Positions 11,952 to 26,900 of a stretch of 64,000 nt of DNA are shown here, in pieces (position 1 is the first letter of the stretch; each line of letters starts with the position of its first letter). Position numbers and translations under genes: made by a program. The stretch covers positions 5,642,001 through 5,706,000 of the forward strand of contig NC_085124.1 of the NCBI RefSeq assembly GCF_030269925.1, read 5' to 3'. Source of the DNA: Bombyx mori. Lineage: Eukaryota; Arthropoda; Insecta; Lepidoptera; Bombycidae. Below the pieces are notes generated by a model that ran no database searches, was not told where the DNA came from, and was given only the letters and a program-made list of their open reading frames with translations.

Positions 11952-14900
11952 ATGAGAACTGTAGCGTTAATAAGTGGTGGCAAAGACAGCTGCTACAACA
12001 TGTTGCAATGTGTAGGGGCCGGGCACACTATCGTTGCACTGGCGAATCTCCAACCTCTTCATAAAGGTATGTTCTACATTCAATAAGCAGTTGTAAATCG
12101 TTTGCAAATTTAACGAAATTCACACTTTTATTCGAGAAAAAGTATTACGTGTAGTATTTTGTATAGCATAATAATATGTGGTACAGTAACCATTAAATTA
12201 AAAAGAGTAAACAGCAATACGGAACAATTGCAGATGAATTGGACAGTTACATGTATCAATCAGTAGGTCATCATGGCATAGAACTTTATGCTGAAGCAAT
12301 GGGATTACCTCTTTATAGAGAAATAATAACAGGTACAGCTGTAGATCAAGGAAAAAATTACAAACCCACTGATAATGATGAAGTTGAGGACCTATACAGG
12401 TTGCTTTCCAAAGTCAAGGTAAGTTATGTATATGGCTAACTTATTCATTAGCATTTTCTGACATCATAAACAAAAGATTGTTCTAGTTTTGTGAAAATTA
12501 CTTTAATAAACTGTATTTTTTTTCTGTGATTGCTACCCTCGCCTTAGGCTTGGGGGGCAATTAAACCCGCAGGAGGAAATGTCTAACTTTTCTCCCTTGG
12601 TGCACAATGTACTATACAAATTTGAAAATAAGGAAATATGAGATGATGAGGATGCACCTAATGAGATTTAAAAGTGATGATCATGAATGATTGTTGTGGT
12701 TTAATATTAATTACGTTTTTCATTAACAATTTGTCATTTAAATGTGTGTGGTTAATATAATATTTATTAATGTATTATAATATAAATTTAAGAATAAGTA
12801 AAAAAGGTAATTTTTTATTTAAAAAAGTAGTTGATTTTTATAAATTTCGACATCAAAAATCATTTTCAAAAGTTAGTAGTCCTGGGAAATAATTCAAGGA
12901 TGATTGAATTACATTTACATTACAATGATGCCAAAGCTAAAAGGCTTTATAAAAATCAGCCCAGACTGTTTATTTGGGACTACTACATGTTTTGTGACCA
13001 AAGAGCGCCTAAATAAAGTTAATCTGACTAATGGTGCAAACTGCAGATTCTGCATGGAAGGAAATTAAACTGTTAATCATATACTTTCTGGGTTATATGA
13101 AATATTAAGTACATAAATGTTGGGTATTGCATATTCAGATAAAGATATTTGTAGACATGTATCGCTAAATGCTGTTATAGAACTCATGCAAATGTTGGCA
13201 GACAAGGTAGCTGATGGTTGTTTGCCTAGCCCTTAAAGTACAATAAGAAAAAAAAAATTTGAAAGATTCTTAGTTTTTGGGCCCTGTAAAATGAAATTGT
13301 AATCATGTATTTATTATTCATGTATACATTTTTGGAAGTCATGGTTTGTCGAGAACCAGTTCACAGCCAATGCTAAACTGTCTGTTGAATTCATATACTT
13401 TTTCTATATGTTGTATCGTTGATTATTTCATAAACAAAAAAACTGAAATGCAAAAATTCATCAAGAAAAAAATATAAGAGTCGACTATTATCAAAGGCGG
13501 CAATCTGACTTTTGGACAATGATTGGTAAATCAGAAAAACGAATTATTGGCTTTGTATTCCATCGGCAGTCACAAAACTCTTCGGAACGACATCTTAGAT
13601 AAATAACAGGTTAACTATTAACCTTTATTTAATGCAGGTTTTGAACCGTATTCTTTGAAGGAGACGATTATATTCAAATCAATCTGTATTGACATATCAA
13701 TAAATATTTTTTTTCCAAATGTACAGATTGCCACCTTTGATAATAGACGACTCATAAGTAGAATTATAAAATATTTTTTGTGTATCTCAGGGATGTGGAC
13801 AAGATAGGACTATTATAACAAATTACATTATTATTTTAGCAACGTTTCAGTCTTTTATTAGACCTTCATCAGGCATCTGAAAATTACACATAATTGATAA
13901 CCTACAATACAAAAAACAACAATTGTCGAAACTACCATATTTGTTTTTGTAAATTTGTTATAATAGTCCTATCTTGTCCACATCCCTGAGATACACAAAA
14001 AATATTTTATAATAATTATGGACGACAATATTGATAATAATAAGTAGAATTATTTTCAAAGTTTAGTTTACATAACCTTTCACCTGTTTAATAATTAAAA
14101 TGATAATCGGTCCCTCCGGAATCCGGATGCTCAATAGGATATACAAAAAATAACCAGATATACATATATTTGTTTTTCATTTTTATCATTATTTCAGAGA
14201 ATCCACTTTGCAACATTGTTAGCATTGTTGGAATTATATACTAAATCTTACATTAACAATGGAATGCATTATGAACCCAGTCATTTAATTATGTAACTAC
14301 AAAGTGTTGATGAAATGTTCCTTTGAGTAGAACTGGATTTTATTTTAAGAATATAACAATGTTATCACATTACAGTAATACTGTTTTAGTATGTACTATT
14401 AGTACACAATATTGTTATTACTTTGGATACAAATATGTATGACTTTGTAGGAAGAAATAAATATAGAAGCAGTTGCTGTTGGTGCAATACTATCTGACTA
14501 CCAAAGAATCAGAGTTGAGAATGTGTGAGTATTTTTTTTGAGGTTTATAATAATTAATAGTCTCAAAGCTCTCAGTCAAAAGTCTCAGTTTTAAATATAA
14601 AAATAAAACTTATTTAACCATTGGTCATAGTGAGCTCAAAGACATACAACAAAAAGGTCTTATATGTATATATTTACAGCTCTACTCATAGTGAGCTCAA
14701 AGACATACAACAAAAAGGTCTTATATGTATATATTTACAGCTCTACAACCTAAAACTAAATGGTAATTAGAACAAATAGGAACACGTTATATTTAAAATT
14801 ATATTTAAGTACGAAATTAAAGGTTAAAAATAGCAAATCTAAATTATTATAATCCACATAGGTATGCAAACTACTTGTGACGAGGTCGTCAAATTTGTAA

Positions 14901-17900
14901 ACATATTATTATGTAGATCGCTAATTAGTGAAACTGTTTAAATACATGTCTTTGTACTGGTTAAGTATTTCGCGTGCTTATGTTGTTCATGACCTTGACT
15001 TTGCCTGTTGATAAAAAATGCGTATTAATAAAAATTGTGTATTAGTTTTTCAGTTTGAAAATCAACTAACAGTAGTGTTCATATATATATATATTGTTTG
15101 CTATTTATAACCTAATACTGATACCTGATACCTGAAATAAAAAAAACTACTATAGTTTGAAACGCTCACGCAACGTTGGGACGTTCTTGTCCCATTTTAC
15201 TGTACTTAAAGTTGAATACATAGTTAACAGAATAACGACGAGAAGCATGTCATTATGCATTTGTTAGCATCTTTCAGATTACATAATCGTTTCAAATCAG
15301 CGACCTCTCGTAAAGCATGAACGACATCACTGGGCTACGAAAGTTCACCGGTGCTCACTACCACTAGCCTCGATGGTATATGGCGTGAGACTAGTCTTAA
15401 TTTAATTTTCTGATTGTCTTATCGCTTTCAGATGTCAACGCTTGGGTCTAGTTTCACTCGCTTATTTATGGAGGCGGAACCAAAAAGAGTTGTTACAGGA
15501 AATGATATACTGTGGTATTGATGCGATCATTATAAAGGTTCGTTTGTTTTTTATTTTTTATCTGTAATACCATTTTTATGGAAAGCCATGTTTACAGAAA
15601 AGCTTTATCAGGAACGAAAATTGTGTGTCTTAAGCCCACGTGATTCGTCCAACGACAAAGCATAGCATTATCGCAATTAACTTTTTTTTAAATAAACATA
15701 GTGCCTGTTAATATTGAACCTAGGTTTTTTCCTGTTTTGTCTCTTTCGCTCATGTTTTAAACTGACTTGACGGTCAACGCCAAACAGTTAATTTGGTGTG
15801 ACCATTCTTACCTTACACTTAACTTTTTTAATTACCTACTATTTTCTTATCAATTCCGTAATAAATCGTATATATTGTCTATTCGAATAATTAATGAAAT
15901 TTACTTTGCATTGCAATCGCATTTGTTAGTTTTATTAGAATCTATACTAATATTATAAAGCTGAAGAGTTTGTTTGTTTGTTTGAACGCGTTAATCTCGG
16001 GAACTACTGGTCCGATTTGAAAAATTCTTTCAGTGTTAGATAGCCCATTTATTGAGGAAGGCTATAGGCTATATACCATCACGGTAAGACCAATACAAGT
16101 GGAGCACCAATAAATAATGTTTTAAAATAGGGGGTTTAAATAGCTCCTTAACATTCTATAATTCAAATGTATTTTCACTTTCTACGTAAATGAAGTGGGG
16201 GTAAAATTTAGCGTTATGACAAAGTAACTATTCCACGCGGACGGAGTCGCGGGCAAAAGCTAGTAAATATATAAAAGTCGTAATGCGTATATGTTCCCTA
16301 TGGATTTGAAAACGGCTGGACCGGTTTCTATAGATTATGTTATAGGTTTGGTAGCGATCGGAACAAAGTCAAATCATATATGGGCCAGCAAAGCTGGCCT
16401 GGTTTAAGTAGTTCACTAAGTTCACTAGTTAAGTAGTAGTAAAACTAGGAATTAAAAGGCATGAAATATTTAATGCATCAACTATACCCCTTAAATGCAT
16501 GTAACAATATTAAGTCTAGAGCAATAATTAGGTAACATTCTGTCTACGTTACGATAAATGGGTCACTCTCCGCAAATCAACCACTAAAACTTTATTGTAC
16601 ATAATTGTTGGTGGTAGGACGTCTTGTGAGTTCGCACGGGTAGGTACCACCGCCCTGCCTATTTCTGCCGTGAAGCAGTAATTTGTTTCGGTTTAAAGGG
16701 TGGGGCAGCCGTTGTAGCTATACTGAGACCTTATCTCAAGGTGGGTGGCGGCATTTGTGTTGTAGATGTCTATGGGCTCCGGTAACCGCTTAACATCAGG
16801 TGGGCCGTGAGCTCTTCCACACATCAATGCAATAATAAATTTTTAATAATAATTGGCATACTTGAAGATTATCAGCGTTTGATAAACAAACAAGTACCTA
16901 CAACAATGTTTGTATCCGTTCTCGTACATCGGATACGATATTACACTAAAAATAACACGCATAAATTCCGGATGAATTGATTCGGTGCATTTCGTTGTTA
17001 GCGCATCGATATATAGGTACCTACATTACAATCACTAAGAGAATAATAATTAGCGTCTGACGTCAGAGAAGCGTTGATAACTTTCCGTTTAAAAAAAATA
17101 ACATTTACAAATTTTATGTTGTCGTTTCCCTGTGTCATGTCACAAATGGAAAATTGTTCTGCCGAAAAATAAAAGTCAGTAGGCAGCGGCTTGGCTCTGC
17201 TCCTGGCATTGCTGAAGTCCATGGGCGACGGTAACCACTTACCATCAGGTGGGCCGTACGCTCGTCTGCCTAAAAAGGCAAAAAAAATTGTCATGTATCA
17301 TGTGTTTATCACATTATCACATTTTTCTATTCTATTCTAAATAAACATTGATGTTAAAAAACTTGTTTACGTGCTGGTTGTCGCAGCAATAAAAAAAAAT
17401 CTGATTGGAATGAGATATAAACTAAAATTCGAATCATTTGGTGAATGTTAAATACAGTACGCACTACACGTTAAATATTTGGCATCCATACAGGGAGTAT
17501 TGGAACCCTTCCCAAAAATGAAGACGAAGTATTGGTTAATCTTAATGCGATACGCACTAAAAAGAAACATTCGAAAAATATTATATAACTAGCGACCCGC
17601 CCTCGCTTCGCTTCGGAAACATTAAAACACACATGAAACCAAAAAGTAAAATTAAAAAAAATTAAAAAAAGTAGCCTATGTTCATCAGGGACAATGTCGG
17701 CTTCTAATGGAAAAAGAATTTTTCAAATCGGTCCAGTAGTTTCGGAGCCTATTCGAAACAAACAAACAAACAAATCTTTCCTCTTTATAATATTAGTATA
17801 GATTTAATTTTTTTCATTGTATGTCTTTGCGTATATCATATAATAAGCATGCAATGTAATGCGACTTAAAAACAACTGACGTATGGAATCAATGATATCG

Positions 17901-20900
17901 AGGGAACGCGGGGTGGGGGGGCGAACTGATTACGCGTTGCATTTCTCGTTCACCAAAGGAAAAACCATAATGATTTTCGTATTATTCAGTAAATGAGAGT
18001 TGTTCACGATTTAGTTTAGGCCAGTACTTTATTCGTGTTATTATGATTATTCATAACCGATCTTGTGGACCGAATGGTAAACGGTCGACGTCGCAATAAA
18101 CACGTCATTACGGATCCTCCCGATCCATTAACGGCGCTTTTAGATACCTCAAGCATCGGTCACCGTCCTCGCCGAACCCGTCGTTTGCGACGAAGGGCTC
18201 GATGAGTAAATTAACCCATAGACACACCCCACAGAGCTTCTCGCCGGATCTTCTCAGTGGGTCGCGTTTCCGATCCGGTGTTAGATTCTGCGACGCACTG
18301 CTCTTGCTAGGGTTAGTGTTAGCAACGACGTCAGGTTTGAGCCCCGTGAGTTCACCTACTAGTTAAGGTCACGCTGAAATAGTCTCTCAAGATCTTCTAA
18401 AGAAAAAAAAAGAAAAATTAATGTATTACGCATGGTTATAGGTGGCAGCTATGGGTCTCGATCCGAGGATACACTTAGGTATGACGATACGCGACATCCA
18501 GCCACATTTGCTAGTCATGAAAGAGAAGTACGGGCTCAACATGTGCGGGGAGGGGGGAGAGTACGAAACCTTCACACTCGACTGTCCCCTGTTCAAGAAA
18601 AAACTGATCATGTGAGTTATGTTGACATTAGTTCTATAACTACTACCGTACTTACCCAGACATTATCATTTATTGCACTCTAATATGATTAGCTTAGATT
18701 AGATTTATTTACATTGTCATATTTATAGTTTAAACGTAACATGTGTATATTATTATTCTCCGGCAGCGATGAAAAAGAAATGGTTATGCATTCAGACGAT
18801 CCTGTAGCTCCTGTCGGGTATTTGAACTTGAAATTGCACCTCGAGCCTAAAGAGAACTGCGACGAACCTCTCCAGCTACCTCCAATCATTAAAAACTCGT
18901 TAGACTATTTAAACGACTTGAGCGATTCGGTCTTTAGCGACATAAGCGATATCGAATTGAGTGAGACAGAAATAGAGTCTATAGAGAAGTTAGAGAAAGA
19001 GGAAAAGATGAAGAACAGTGCCGAACTCAATCCGTTGCTCACTTATTCGCCGGACAAAGAGAACAATTTAGATATTATACACAAGTTAAATGATAGTGCG
19101 GAAGTATTAGACAACGGATATGTATACGAACAGACGAACGATGATAGGTCGTCGCACACGATAACGGATCATCGATCGATATACGGGAACAAACATGGAT
19201 GGTATTTTATTGGAGGGATTGTCGGCGAAGGGATCGACACGAGGGTGGCAACTGAAGATGCGATGAATAAATTAATTAGTAGGTAAACTTGTTTAACACC
19301 CATCTTTGTTGACGTTATATAATATTATGTTGTTATAAGCGGGCTAAAAATTCGCGGTAACGTTTGTTTAGATTTTGACGAAACGGATGTGACGTAATAC
19401 AATTTAATGGTACCTACACATTGTGTTCTGTCAGTCGCAGATTCCTTTTGTTATGCTCTACGGTTTTGTTCTACACGTTTACCGATTGTTATCTACGGAC
19501 TGGATTAATTTTGCGATATTAATAAACACATTCTAGCATAATTAGAACAGTTGTTATTATAATATCTATAAAATTTCCATTCGTTTAATGGGACTAGTTT
19601 ACATTTGCACAAATATTGTATTGTTTTTTATTTAATTTTTTATTGTCTTTGTAGGTAAGGTAGACAAGAATACCGCCCACCTGCCATGGTAAGTGGTTAC
19701 CGTCGCTCATGGACGTCAGCAATGCCGCGTACCCTATATATCTCGATTCGATCGAATTCTACATTTAATATTTAATCTACACTATCTATACTAATCTATA
19801 CTTATTAAAAATACAGTGGCTTTTACGAATGTTCCGTTATAACTACTGAACCATTCATCTGATTGACTTGAAACTTGGTATCCATGTAGAAAATACATGT
19901 ACTTAATGGATAGTAGGCTAATATTTATATGAGTGTTGGACTCCCTAATAATAATGACAATAAATAATAATGTTGATTTTAAATGCCCAGCGAAGCGGAC
20001 GAGTACGGCTAGTTTATTCATAAAGCGGAAACATGGATGTCCATTCTAAAGAAATATGGACGGGCGTTACGCAATATAGTTAAAATTTCGACCTCATGTC
20101 TCAAGGTCACATCCATCGGCTTCGGTAACCATTAGACGCGTAGGGAGATCAGCCCTTCCATATTAAAACAAAATATTAACACTAAACAACCATAACGGGT
20201 CAAATGTCCCATTTGGAACTTTTGCATTGTGCACGTATCATCTTATTGCTTTTGCACATTTGACTTCATGACTTTTTCTTACGAATTATTCGAATTAAAC
20301 GAAATAATAGTATAGTTATTATACAATTTTTTTTTTTTTTTGAGTAATACTTGTCGTATACCGTTATCTACCCGCTATGGTAGAAATAGGTATCAATCAC
20401 TACGTGTGGTATGATTAGTGTTAAAATACTATATAAATAAAATGTTACAAATTGTTCTTATTCGTAAGTCATCGATTACAGGTTTGTTAGATTCTGAAAG
20501 CATGCATCTAACCGATGTGTGCTCCGTCAACATATACATGAGGAATATGGAAGAGTATGCTTCGTTGAATGACGTTTATGTCAAGACGTTTTGCTACCCG
20601 AACCCCCCGACGCGTGTCTGCGTACAGTGCCCTCTGCCGAACAACGTAGGACTTATTTTGGATGGGGTGAGTATAAATTACACTTAACCCTTTGACTGCC
20701 ATTCCCTCAGATATAGCACACTGAGTTTCTCGCCGGATCTTCTCGGTGAGTCGCGTTTCCGATCCGGTGGTAGATTCCGCGAAGCACGGCTCTTGCTAGG
20801 GTTCGTGTTAGCAACGTCGTCAGGTTTGAGCCCCGTGAGCTCATCTACTAGTTAAGGTTACGCTGAAATAGCCTCTCAAGGCTCTCAGCTTAGGTAGGAA

Positions 20901-23900
20901 AAAAAAGACTGCCATTGCACCGGTCACCGTCCTCGTCGAACCCGTCGCTTGCGACGAAAGGCTCGACAAGAGAATTAACCCATAGACACAGCCCACTGAG
21001 TTTCTCACCGGATCTTCTCAGTGGGTCGCGTTTCCGATCCGGTGGTAGATTCTGCGAAGCACTGTCCTTGCTAGGGCCAGTGTTAGCAACACTCCCGGTT
21101 AGAGCCCCGTGAGCTCACCTACACGTCAAGGAGAAGCTCTCAAGTATTTTATTGGTATTATTAGTAGGGAAAAAAGACTGCCATTTAGGTCACCGATGCC
21201 TTAGTGACGCACTGAAGTAATTAGTCGATTTCAGTAACTAAGGTGCCGGAATATGTAGTAAGTAGACTAAGAAAGACGAATCCGAAGATACTGAGAATGA
21301 GAATATTTCTAACAGACCTAAAAGACTAAAACGGACAGCGCATCGGACAAACGCATCAATTCTGGAAGAACTAGGCGTCTCCTTAACACTCTCCACCATT
21401 TGCCTACGTAGGATTTTGAGAGTTTTTCGGTCACGTTGCGAGGAAAAAGGGTGACAATCTGGAAAAACTTCTCATCACCGGCAAAGTGGAAGGAAAGAGG
21501 CCCAGGGGACGTAGTCCCATGCGCTGGTCCGATCAGATTAAGACGACTTTGGAATCCAGCATCAATGTCGCTTCCACTGCGCGGCGGACAGGAGTGAATG
21601 GAGGAACATAGTCCTAACAAAAGTGCTCAGTAAGGGTCACGGCCCTCAGAACTGAGGAATACGACGCACGCAGGAGGAAAAGACTAAAACATTCATTAAT
21701 AACAAAAGAAGACAATGTTAGGCCTTCCGGGCGCTTAGTAATAACAGAAATCGATATAATTACTTAACTGCCCCACGTTGGGCACCGTTGACCTACATGG
21801 TAGTCAAAGGGTCAAAATTGTACGAATACCGAAAAATTATTGAATATTACTGAGATATTTTAACAAAAAAATTAAAGATTAAATGTAAAAACACGCAAGA
21901 TAACATTTCGGAGGCGTGTTTCGGCTATGGATTACTAATAAAATGTCTTATCACGTTTACATTTTTACATAACAGATAGTGTATGTTTGTGTCAAGTGTT
22001 ACTTACCCAGATATGAAAATTAAAGTATCTAGAAACGTGACACTTATCGCAAGACTCCCTTTAAAAATCCTGTTTGAATGTTATAGTATAATTATCGTTT
22101 TATACAACTGTTTCCGGTCATCGTTCTCGTCGAACCCGTCGCTTGCAACGAAGGGCTCGACGAGTAAATTAACCCTCAGACACAGCCCACTGAGTTTCTC
22201 GCCGGATCTTCTCAGTGGGTCGCGTTTCCGATCCGGTGGTAGATTCTGCGAAGCACGGCTCTTGCTAGGGTTCGTGTTAGCAACATCGTCAGGTTTGAGC
22301 TCCGTGAGCTCACCTATTAGTTAAGGCGACGCTGATATAGCCTCTCAAGGCTATCAACTTAGGTAGGCAAAAAAAAAAACTGTTACGATTACGAAATCGC
22401 TAATACAATCACAAAATACAAAACTGCTACATAAAAGTAGTAGCAGGGTATTTGTGAGATTATCACGTTTTATGTCTTTACTGCGATCTTTTATCTCGTG
22501 TATTATCTCGTACGGGGCATGCCCGTGCAGTCGTTGTGATCGTGTCGGGTGATTTTAATGTTTTGCGGCGTCCGCTTTGATGTTTCGCGAAGGTCTATCG
22601 TATACCCGAAAAGATATCGTAGTATCCGTCTAGAAATTCAGCAATAAATTATGACGTAATAATACGGGGCATAAAGTTCATGTTTGTGTTTGTGTCATAC
22701 TTAGTGATACATACATACATACTTGGACATACTACCTACATACTTACTTAGCTTACTTTGCAATACTTTCATATATTTTTTTACAAAGTTTTTGGCGCAA
22801 CTGGTTTTATCATAACTAATGCTTTCAATAAGTGTCTGAAATTATATGAAGTAAACAATATTATATTCGGTATTTGCGAGCAGTTGAAATAATTAGAGCT
22901 GTTTTAACGGCTTGTGACCTCGAAAACCGTTTATTATTTGAAACATCGCATTTTTTTCCCTACTTATTCGCCTAAGAGGCTATTCTAGCTATGCCCGGAC
23001 GTGTAGGTAAGCTCACGGGCACAACCTGAAAGATTTTGCTAACACTACCCCTAGCAAGAGCAGTGCTTCGCAAAATCTACCGCTAGATCGGAATCGCGAG
23101 CCACTGAGAAGATCCGGCGAGAAACTCAGTGGGGTATCGGACTTTAAATAATGACAGTAACCAGACGCTTAAGATTACGTCGTACAAGTAGTTATGTCTA
23201 AACCCGATTACCGATTAACTGGTTGATCGTCGGCATAGCCTTACTTAAAATTGTTTCTGTTGGATTGCATAATTACTTTTTAATTATACAAGATACTCGC
23301 AGTATTAGCAGACGACAAAATGTAACCTTACTAGAATTTGTCAAGAGTAAATTACTTTGATTCTTAAAAATAAAGGACGTCACCACGATCACAGACCCCA
23401 CGTGTTAGTTTCACAACGAATTTCGGTACCTTTCAGTTATTTGAAGATAGCAGTTTGATATTGCATTAAATGTATTGAAACAGGTGGCGTTCAAATCAAG
23501 TAACAACAATACCGAGACTGACGGAGGTAACGTGAAGGTGCGAGAGACTATGCATGTTCAAGGCATTTCGCATTGGGCCCCAGCCAACATCGGACCTTAT
23601 AGTCAAGCGATTAAGGTTTGTTTTTAAAGAGAGAGAGAGAGGGAGGGAGAGAGTATTCTTTATTGTACACCAAAAAATATATACGAAACATTAAATATAA
23701 AACCAAAAATACAATTGGCAATATATATATACACACGTACATATATTATACATATACACAATTCCCTTACATATATACATTTATAAATATACATACAAAT
23801 GCACAATGTAAGGTAGGTAATAATAATTTTGCTTCTTTACAGATAAATAAGAATATACAATTTACATAGTGTTGGTATGTGTGTCCAGGTGGGTGAAGTA

Positions 23901-26900
23901 ATCGGAACGTGCGGTCAGATAGCGTTAATACCGGGCGTCATGACGCTGGCGGGCGGCGGCGCGCGCAGACAGAGCGCGCTCGCGCTGCGACACCTCACGC
24001 GCGTCATACGGGCGGCGCATCCACGGGCGCACATACGTAGCGTCGTACAGGTAATATAGGTTCTTTGAAAATAGACAGAAGTTGTGTTGTGGTGAATGAG
24101 AGTGGACTGAATTTATTAGTTTGATATCGACGCTTGAAAGGCAAACGTGACTAAGCGAAAATAACTGCTTTGTACATAAATGATAGGCAATGACCATGTT
24201 CGATGCGCAAAAAATATATTATTTCTAGTTCTATTAAAATAATTTCAATCCTACAGCTACTAGCTAGATTCTACTACAGCTAGATTCGTTAAAATAAATG
24301 TTGTTTTCAGGTATTTCAATTTTAAATTAGTCTACCGCTAGTGCCGCTTTTGGTAATTTATCAAAAGACTAGAAATAGATGCATGTATTCGCGTTTGGGA
24401 CATTACTGTTTTAATTAGTACTTGTGCGCCACTTGTAAAATGTTGTTAGGACATAAATCTGCCACCTTGCAGTACCTACAGCAGCTACAGATAATTCATG
24501 TACATTTTCCTTTGAAGACGCTCGGGCAGTCGTTAGTTAATCCCACCCCTCCTGGCTGAGCCTCTGCTCGCCCACCTGTCCTGGTGAAACTGGAAAGGCT
24601 TCCGGACCACCTGTAATCTTTCAATCATAAAAAAAATCATGTAAATCACACACAATCATAAATACTGGAGGTCCCGCAGTAGTCAAAATTCGACTATCTA
24701 TTATGATTGTATTTTATACTTCTATAATCACAAATTTCGCCAAGACTACACTATAAAAAATATTAACAAAGACAAACAATATTTAATCTATTCTCAATTT
24801 GACAACAGACGTCAAGAACAAAAGTTTGATAATAAATAGTATGCATGCGTGTGTGCGTCAAATACGTGGTATGTAGTGTGTGTAATGTTTTCTTTATTGA
24901 TTTAATGTATCTTTTATGCATTATTTTAAAAAAATATTAGCATTGTACACTTCTTCTCTATATTCTCTATAAGTGTGGAATATTTCATACTCCTCCGTCC
25001 GCGCAATTTTCGTAAAAAGGGATACAAAGTTTTTGCTTCACGTATTAATATATAGAATAGATTCCGATGCTAGAGATATAGATGTGATTTGTAAAAATAC
25101 GAAAGTTTGAATGGTGACCGTTGCCTATGTAATGCAATGTATACGTGACGTCACGTATAACATCGGCCTGGTGCGCGCAGAGCGTGTGCTACACGACGGA
25201 GCGCGGCGCGGTGGGCGAGGCGCGGCGCCAGCTGGAGCGGCGCACGGCGGCCGCCATCGTGCAGTACGCGCTCGTGGAGGCGCTGCCGCGACACGCCGCC
25301 GTCGAGTGGCACGCCTGGGCGCACTCCGACAACGATCGCTTCGACTGTACGTACATACATACTTTTTTTTTTGTTCAGGTGGTGGTCGAGCTCACAGCCC
25401 ACCTGGTGTTAAGTGGTTACTGGAGCTCATAGACATCTACAACGTATCATCGCGAAAGACGTATTATTTTGCTCCTGTTGCTAATACGACGAATGAAGGA
25501 AAAATAGAATCAAAGAAAATATTGGGTGAATCCATACCTTTCTATAATGAATCATGATGGAGGTCATTTTAAGAGTAAATATGAAGCGCGTTCATGTTAA
25601 GACAGAAACTGTATTGGAAACGGTGGTTACTGCCATGTGCCGTCATTTTAATATTGGGCTAATTTATTTAACCGTAAAAACACATAACCAAGAAAATGCT
25701 CGGATTTGTTATGAGATATACTAATCATGAACGTGTTTAACACACAGCATGACAATACTATTCATTTAACATAATTTTGAAGAGTCTATAAAAAATACGG
25801 TAATTAAATTGCAGATGAAGAAACAGGGTGCAACATCGGTGATTATAAAGTGGCTATAACGAGAAGATGGAATTATGAAAACACCGTAGCGGCGATTGTA
25901 TGTAACGTTGCCACAGGTTTGTATGTTTAGGTCGATGAAAAACAACAAAAAGTATAAATATGCGTGATAACAGGTGGTAGGAACACAACCCTTCAAGGTT
26001 ATAAGCATAGGTAGGGAAATAAAAGTGGTAGGGGGCATTCATTGCCTTTAGGGTTGCGGTTTCGCAGTCGCGGACCAGTCTAACATACCTCGCGCGTCCC
26101 CTAGGCGCGGGGATCTCGTAGGAGGTTGGACCCCCCAGCCCGAACAAAAGAGGGGCATGGGGGGGGGGCATTGCCTATTTTTGTCGCGGAGCTAACGTGC
26201 GGGGAAACAGTGCCACAACCTTGGTACAACAATTAATGAGACTTCAACATCGTCTCTCAGGGTGACTTTGAGGTCGTGTGATTAAAATTGATTATGTATA
26301 TTATGGACAGCTGATGAAACGTAGATATTGTTAAGCACATCTGCCAAACAGGCGCCATAATATATTTTTAAGATATCCTTGAAAGAAAAATAATCTTTCT
26401 AATTTTTTATTCGTTTTTATAAGTTTTAATCGTCTAAAACGACTTGTTTATTCGTTTTACGTACAATATTGGTTATTGGGGTCATACAGTATCTTATCTT
26501 ACAAGTAAAAATCATGTAATAATAATAATAAGACTTACGCATTTCAAAATATCTAAGCTGATAGCCGAAAATCGGGTATTTTTTATAAAAAACAATTAAA
26601 TTGAAATATCTCCAGATCGGTTAGATTTAGGGTAGGGTGTTTCATAGTCAAATCAGTCAGAAACGATGTAAGCTACACGCTCTTAACGGGAATAGGTCGA
26701 CTTAACCTGTAACCCTGTATAATCATGTATAAATATATTTATCGTTTTTTGGTGGACAGTAAGAGTAATTCTAGATTGGGATCGAATGATCATTCGTGAT
26801 TTGTTTCGGACCATGTATAAGTCACTTTACACAAACAATATCGTATAAGTGAGATTCCAATTGTAAATAAGATACCTTTGTACGTTTGTATTTGCAATTT

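Noticed and set aside
18426..18683. Alternative frames across Dph6 exon 5
   Set aside because: Only the frame giving GEGGEYETFTLD matches the ligase family and the splice phases.
20704..23140. Repeated units in Dph6 intron 7 as a CRISPR-like or satellite array
   Set aside because: Units have unequal spacing, poly-A ends, both orientations and target duplications, so they are separate retro-insertions.
25111..25557. Long open frame overlapping Dph6 exon 10 in another frame
   Set aside because: GC-rich exon shadow; the conserved RidA-region frame with correct splice phases is the real one.
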